From Halosimplex litoreum (GTDB lineage: Archaea; Halobacteriota; Halobacteria; Halobacteriales; Haloarculaceae): DNA of 64,000 nucleotides. Position 1 is the first letter of the stretch; the number at the start of each line of letters is the position of its first letter. Shown here in pieces: positions 62,826 through 64,000 of this stretch. Made by a program: the position numbers and the translations under genes. The DNA is taken from positions 2,851,836 through 2,915,835 of the forward strand of contig NZ_CP065856.1 of the NCBI RefSeq assembly GCF_016065055.1. The letters are read 5' to 3'. The notes under the pieces were generated by a model. The model had not been told where the DNA came from. It saw nothing but the letters and a program-made list of their open reading frames with translations, and ran no database searches.

Positions 62826-63695
62826 ATGCGTTACTATCGCAGTGACGACGGCGGCTCCATCTCACTGATCGCAGCGGACGACTCGGCCGCGTACGACCTC
62901 TCGGGGACGGAGGCCGAACCGACGTCGTTTCTCGAACTCGCCTCGGCCGCGTCGCTGACCGACGGGACGATCGACGACGTGGCGCGCGGGCTGATCGACG
63001 AGGCACCGGCGGTCGAACTCGAGTCGGTCGAGGACGACCTCGTTCGCCCGATCGACCCCGAGGAGGTCTGGGCGGCCGGTGTCACCTACTCAATCAGCCA
63101 GGAGGCCCGCCAGGAAGAGGGGGGACTCGCCGAGTCCTATCTGGAGGCGTACGAGGGCGACCGCCCGGAAGTGTACTTCAAGGCGACCCCGAGTCGGACC
63201 GTCGGTCCGAACGACCGCGTCGGGATCCGCGGCGACTCCGACTGGGACGCCCCCGAACCGGAGATGACGATCGTCCTCTACGACGAGGAGATCGTCGGGT
63301 TCACGATCGGCAACGACATGTGTAGCCGCTCGATCGAGCGCGAGAACCTGCTCTATCTACCACAGAGCAAGATATACGCCAAGAACTGCGCCATCGGCCC
63401 TTGCATCGCCACCAGCGAGACGGTCGGTGACCCGCTCGACCTGGAAATGCACATGTCGATCGAGCGCGACGGCGAGACGGTCTTCGAGGAGGGGACCTCG
63501 ACCGCCGAGCTGGTCCGGACCTGCGAGGAACTGGTCGACTACTACACCCGCTACAACGAGGTCCCCGAAGCGAGCGTCCTGCTGACGGGCACGTCGATCA
63601 TGGTCCCGGACGACGTGTCTCTCGAGGAAGACGACGTGATCCACATCGAGATCGAGGACATCGGCGTCCTCACCAACACCGTCGAACAGCTGTAA
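62826..63695 (+). CDS. xacE: FAH-family 2-keto-3-deoxypentonate dehydratase, XacE-like
   Basis: 289 residues from MRYYRSDDGGSISLI at 62826. The fumarylacetoacetase-type domain begins near residue 75 with IDPEEVWAAGVTYSISQEARQEE, then PEVYFKATPSRTVGP, PEPEMTIVLYDEEIVGFTIGNDMCSRSIERENLLYLPQSKIYAKNCAIGPCI, which hold the metal-binding Glu and the Lys. This matches 2-keto-3-deoxyxylonate dehydratase, which gives alpha-ketoglutarate semialdehyde. The symbol follows Haloferax XacE on resemblance and gene context. The next step, semialdehyde dehydrogenase, is not in the window. Confidence 0.9.
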   Translation: MRYYRSDDGGSISLIAADDSAAYDLSGTEAEPTSFLELASAASLTDGTIDDVARGLIDEAPAVELESVEDDLVRPIDPEEVWAAGVTYSISQEARQEEGGLAESYLEAYEGDRPEVYFKATPSRTVGPNDRVGIRGDSDWDAPEPEMTIVLYDEEIVGFTIGNDMCSRSIERENLLYLPQSKIYAKNCAIGPCIATSETVGDPLDLEMHMSIERDGETVFEEGTSTAELVRTCEELVDYYTRYNEVPEASVLLTGTSIMVPDDVSLEEDDVIHIEIEDIGVLTNTVEQL

Positions 63696-63831
63696 GCGGC
63701 CGGCCCGGGTTCGCCCCTCGCTCGGCAGACACACGACGGCCGTGGGAAGCCCCTGGCTCTGACGGAGCCGTTCGACCCGAGGAGAGGTGCGTCGTCGCCG
63801 GGGCCGTCGGATCGGGTCGACCGACCGATCG

Positions 63832-63863
63832 TTTTATCATACCGCTATCGAATAGGGTTCGAT
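63832..63863 (+). promoter_or_regulatory. Promoter and dyad before the GH51 gene
   Basis: TTTTATCA at 63832-63839 is about 28-35 bases before the ATG at 63867. Downstream of it is the dyad ATCGAATAGGGTTCGAT at 63847-63863, arms of 6 bases. The position, between TATA and start, fits an operator; the half-site TTCGAT also occurs before the XacE-like gene. Confidence 0.55.
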
Positions 63864-63866
63864 CGT

Positions 63867-64000
63867 ATGCCAAACGCCCACGTTACGGTCCACACAGAGG
63901 CCGGTATCGACCGCATCGAACCCGAACTCCACGGACACTTCGCCGAACACCTCGGCCGGTGTATCTACGACGGTATCTACACGGACGACTCCGTCGAGGC
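63867..64000 (+). CDS. GH51 alpha-L-arabinofuranosidase (N-terminal part, cut by window edge)
   Basis: 44 codons from the ATG at 63867 to the window end: MPNAHVTVHTEAGIDRIEPE, then LHGHFAEHLGRCIYDGIYTDDSVE. The HGHFAEHLGRCIYDGIY motif is the strand start of family 51 arabinofuranosidases, which cut terminal arabinose from arabinan or arabinoxylan. The rest is outside the window. No signal peptide is seen, so it may act inside the cell on short oligosaccharides. It suits the upstream pentose-degradation genes. Confidence 0.85.
   Translation, partial: MPNAHVTVHTEAGIDRIEPELHGHFAEHLGRCIYDGIYTDDSVE

Overview
This is a 64 kb piece of a halophilic archaeal chromosome (class Halobacteria). The GC content is high with strong G/C at third codon positions, the predicted proteins are rich in Asp and Glu, and many genes have an AT-rich box about 25-30 bases before the start codon, as expected for leaderless archaeal transcripts. 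Several families are archaeal or haloarchaeal: CetZ, a Bat-type sensor/regulator with HTH_10, TIGR03663 (Agl23-like), HisE beside PdxT, IclR-linked pentose genes and many small zinc-ribbon proteins. The gene set is like that of Haloarcula/Halosimplex-type organisms, but the genus cannot be fixed from the sequence alone. About 67 protein genes and two tRNA genes are supported. I saw no rRNA, CRISPR array or replication origin.

Layout. 1-9.3 kb: NOG1 GTPase (cut by the window edge), small conserved proteins, an HTH/MazF-like toxin-antitoxin pair, hisE, pdxT, a PrsW protease, riboflavin synthase carrying a palindromic insertion, an Agl23-like membrane protein and ketopantoate reductase. 9.3-14 kb: a hairpin-rich repeat element, a 1116-residue Bat-like regulator, and a tRNA-Gly with a 3'-end fragment of itself about 140 bp away. 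14-19.2 kb: NAD synthetase, a crotonase-family protein, a lone tnpB transposon gene, a low-GC stretch and tRNA-Thr. 19.4-31 kb: a sulfatase-like enzyme, RraA-like and flavin-dependent oxidoreductases, small zinc proteins, three tandem cold-shock genes, an aldo/keto reductase and KatG. 31-47 kb: Ste24-type protease, otsA-otsB for trehalose, a thioredoxin-reductase-like protein, a GT-C glycosyltransferase, sugar-metabolism genes, MutS and CetZ. 47-58.4 kb: a large secreted surface protein, an epimerase, a GH5 glycosidase, a histidine kinase under a DtxR-like operator, a divergent pirin, a second copy of the repeat element, an iron-type alcohol dehydrogenase, a Tat lipoprotein and a VOC protein. 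58.4-64 kb: a pentose-degradation cluster (long upstream region, Gfo6-like dehydrogenase, enolase-superfamily sugar-acid dehydratase, IclR regulator, XacE-like dehydratase, GH51 arabinofuranosidase).

How the parts fit. The right end reads as release and oxidative breakdown of xylose/arabinose: arabinofuranosidase frees the pentose, the dehydrogenase makes the lactone/acid, and two dehydratases remove water towards alpha-ketoglutarate semialdehyde, with the IclR protein as likely regulator. The histidine kinase and pirin at 54 kb are divergent, and both promoters carry dyads at the start codon, which suggests iron- or redox-linked control.

The least explained signal is non-coding. A repeat element occurs at 9.5 and 55.1 kb. 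Its conserved blocks are separated by hairpins whose sequences differ between the copies although the positions match. One hairpin core, TCGCTTCGCTC, is shared by both copies and also by an in-frame insertion in the riboflavin synthase gene.
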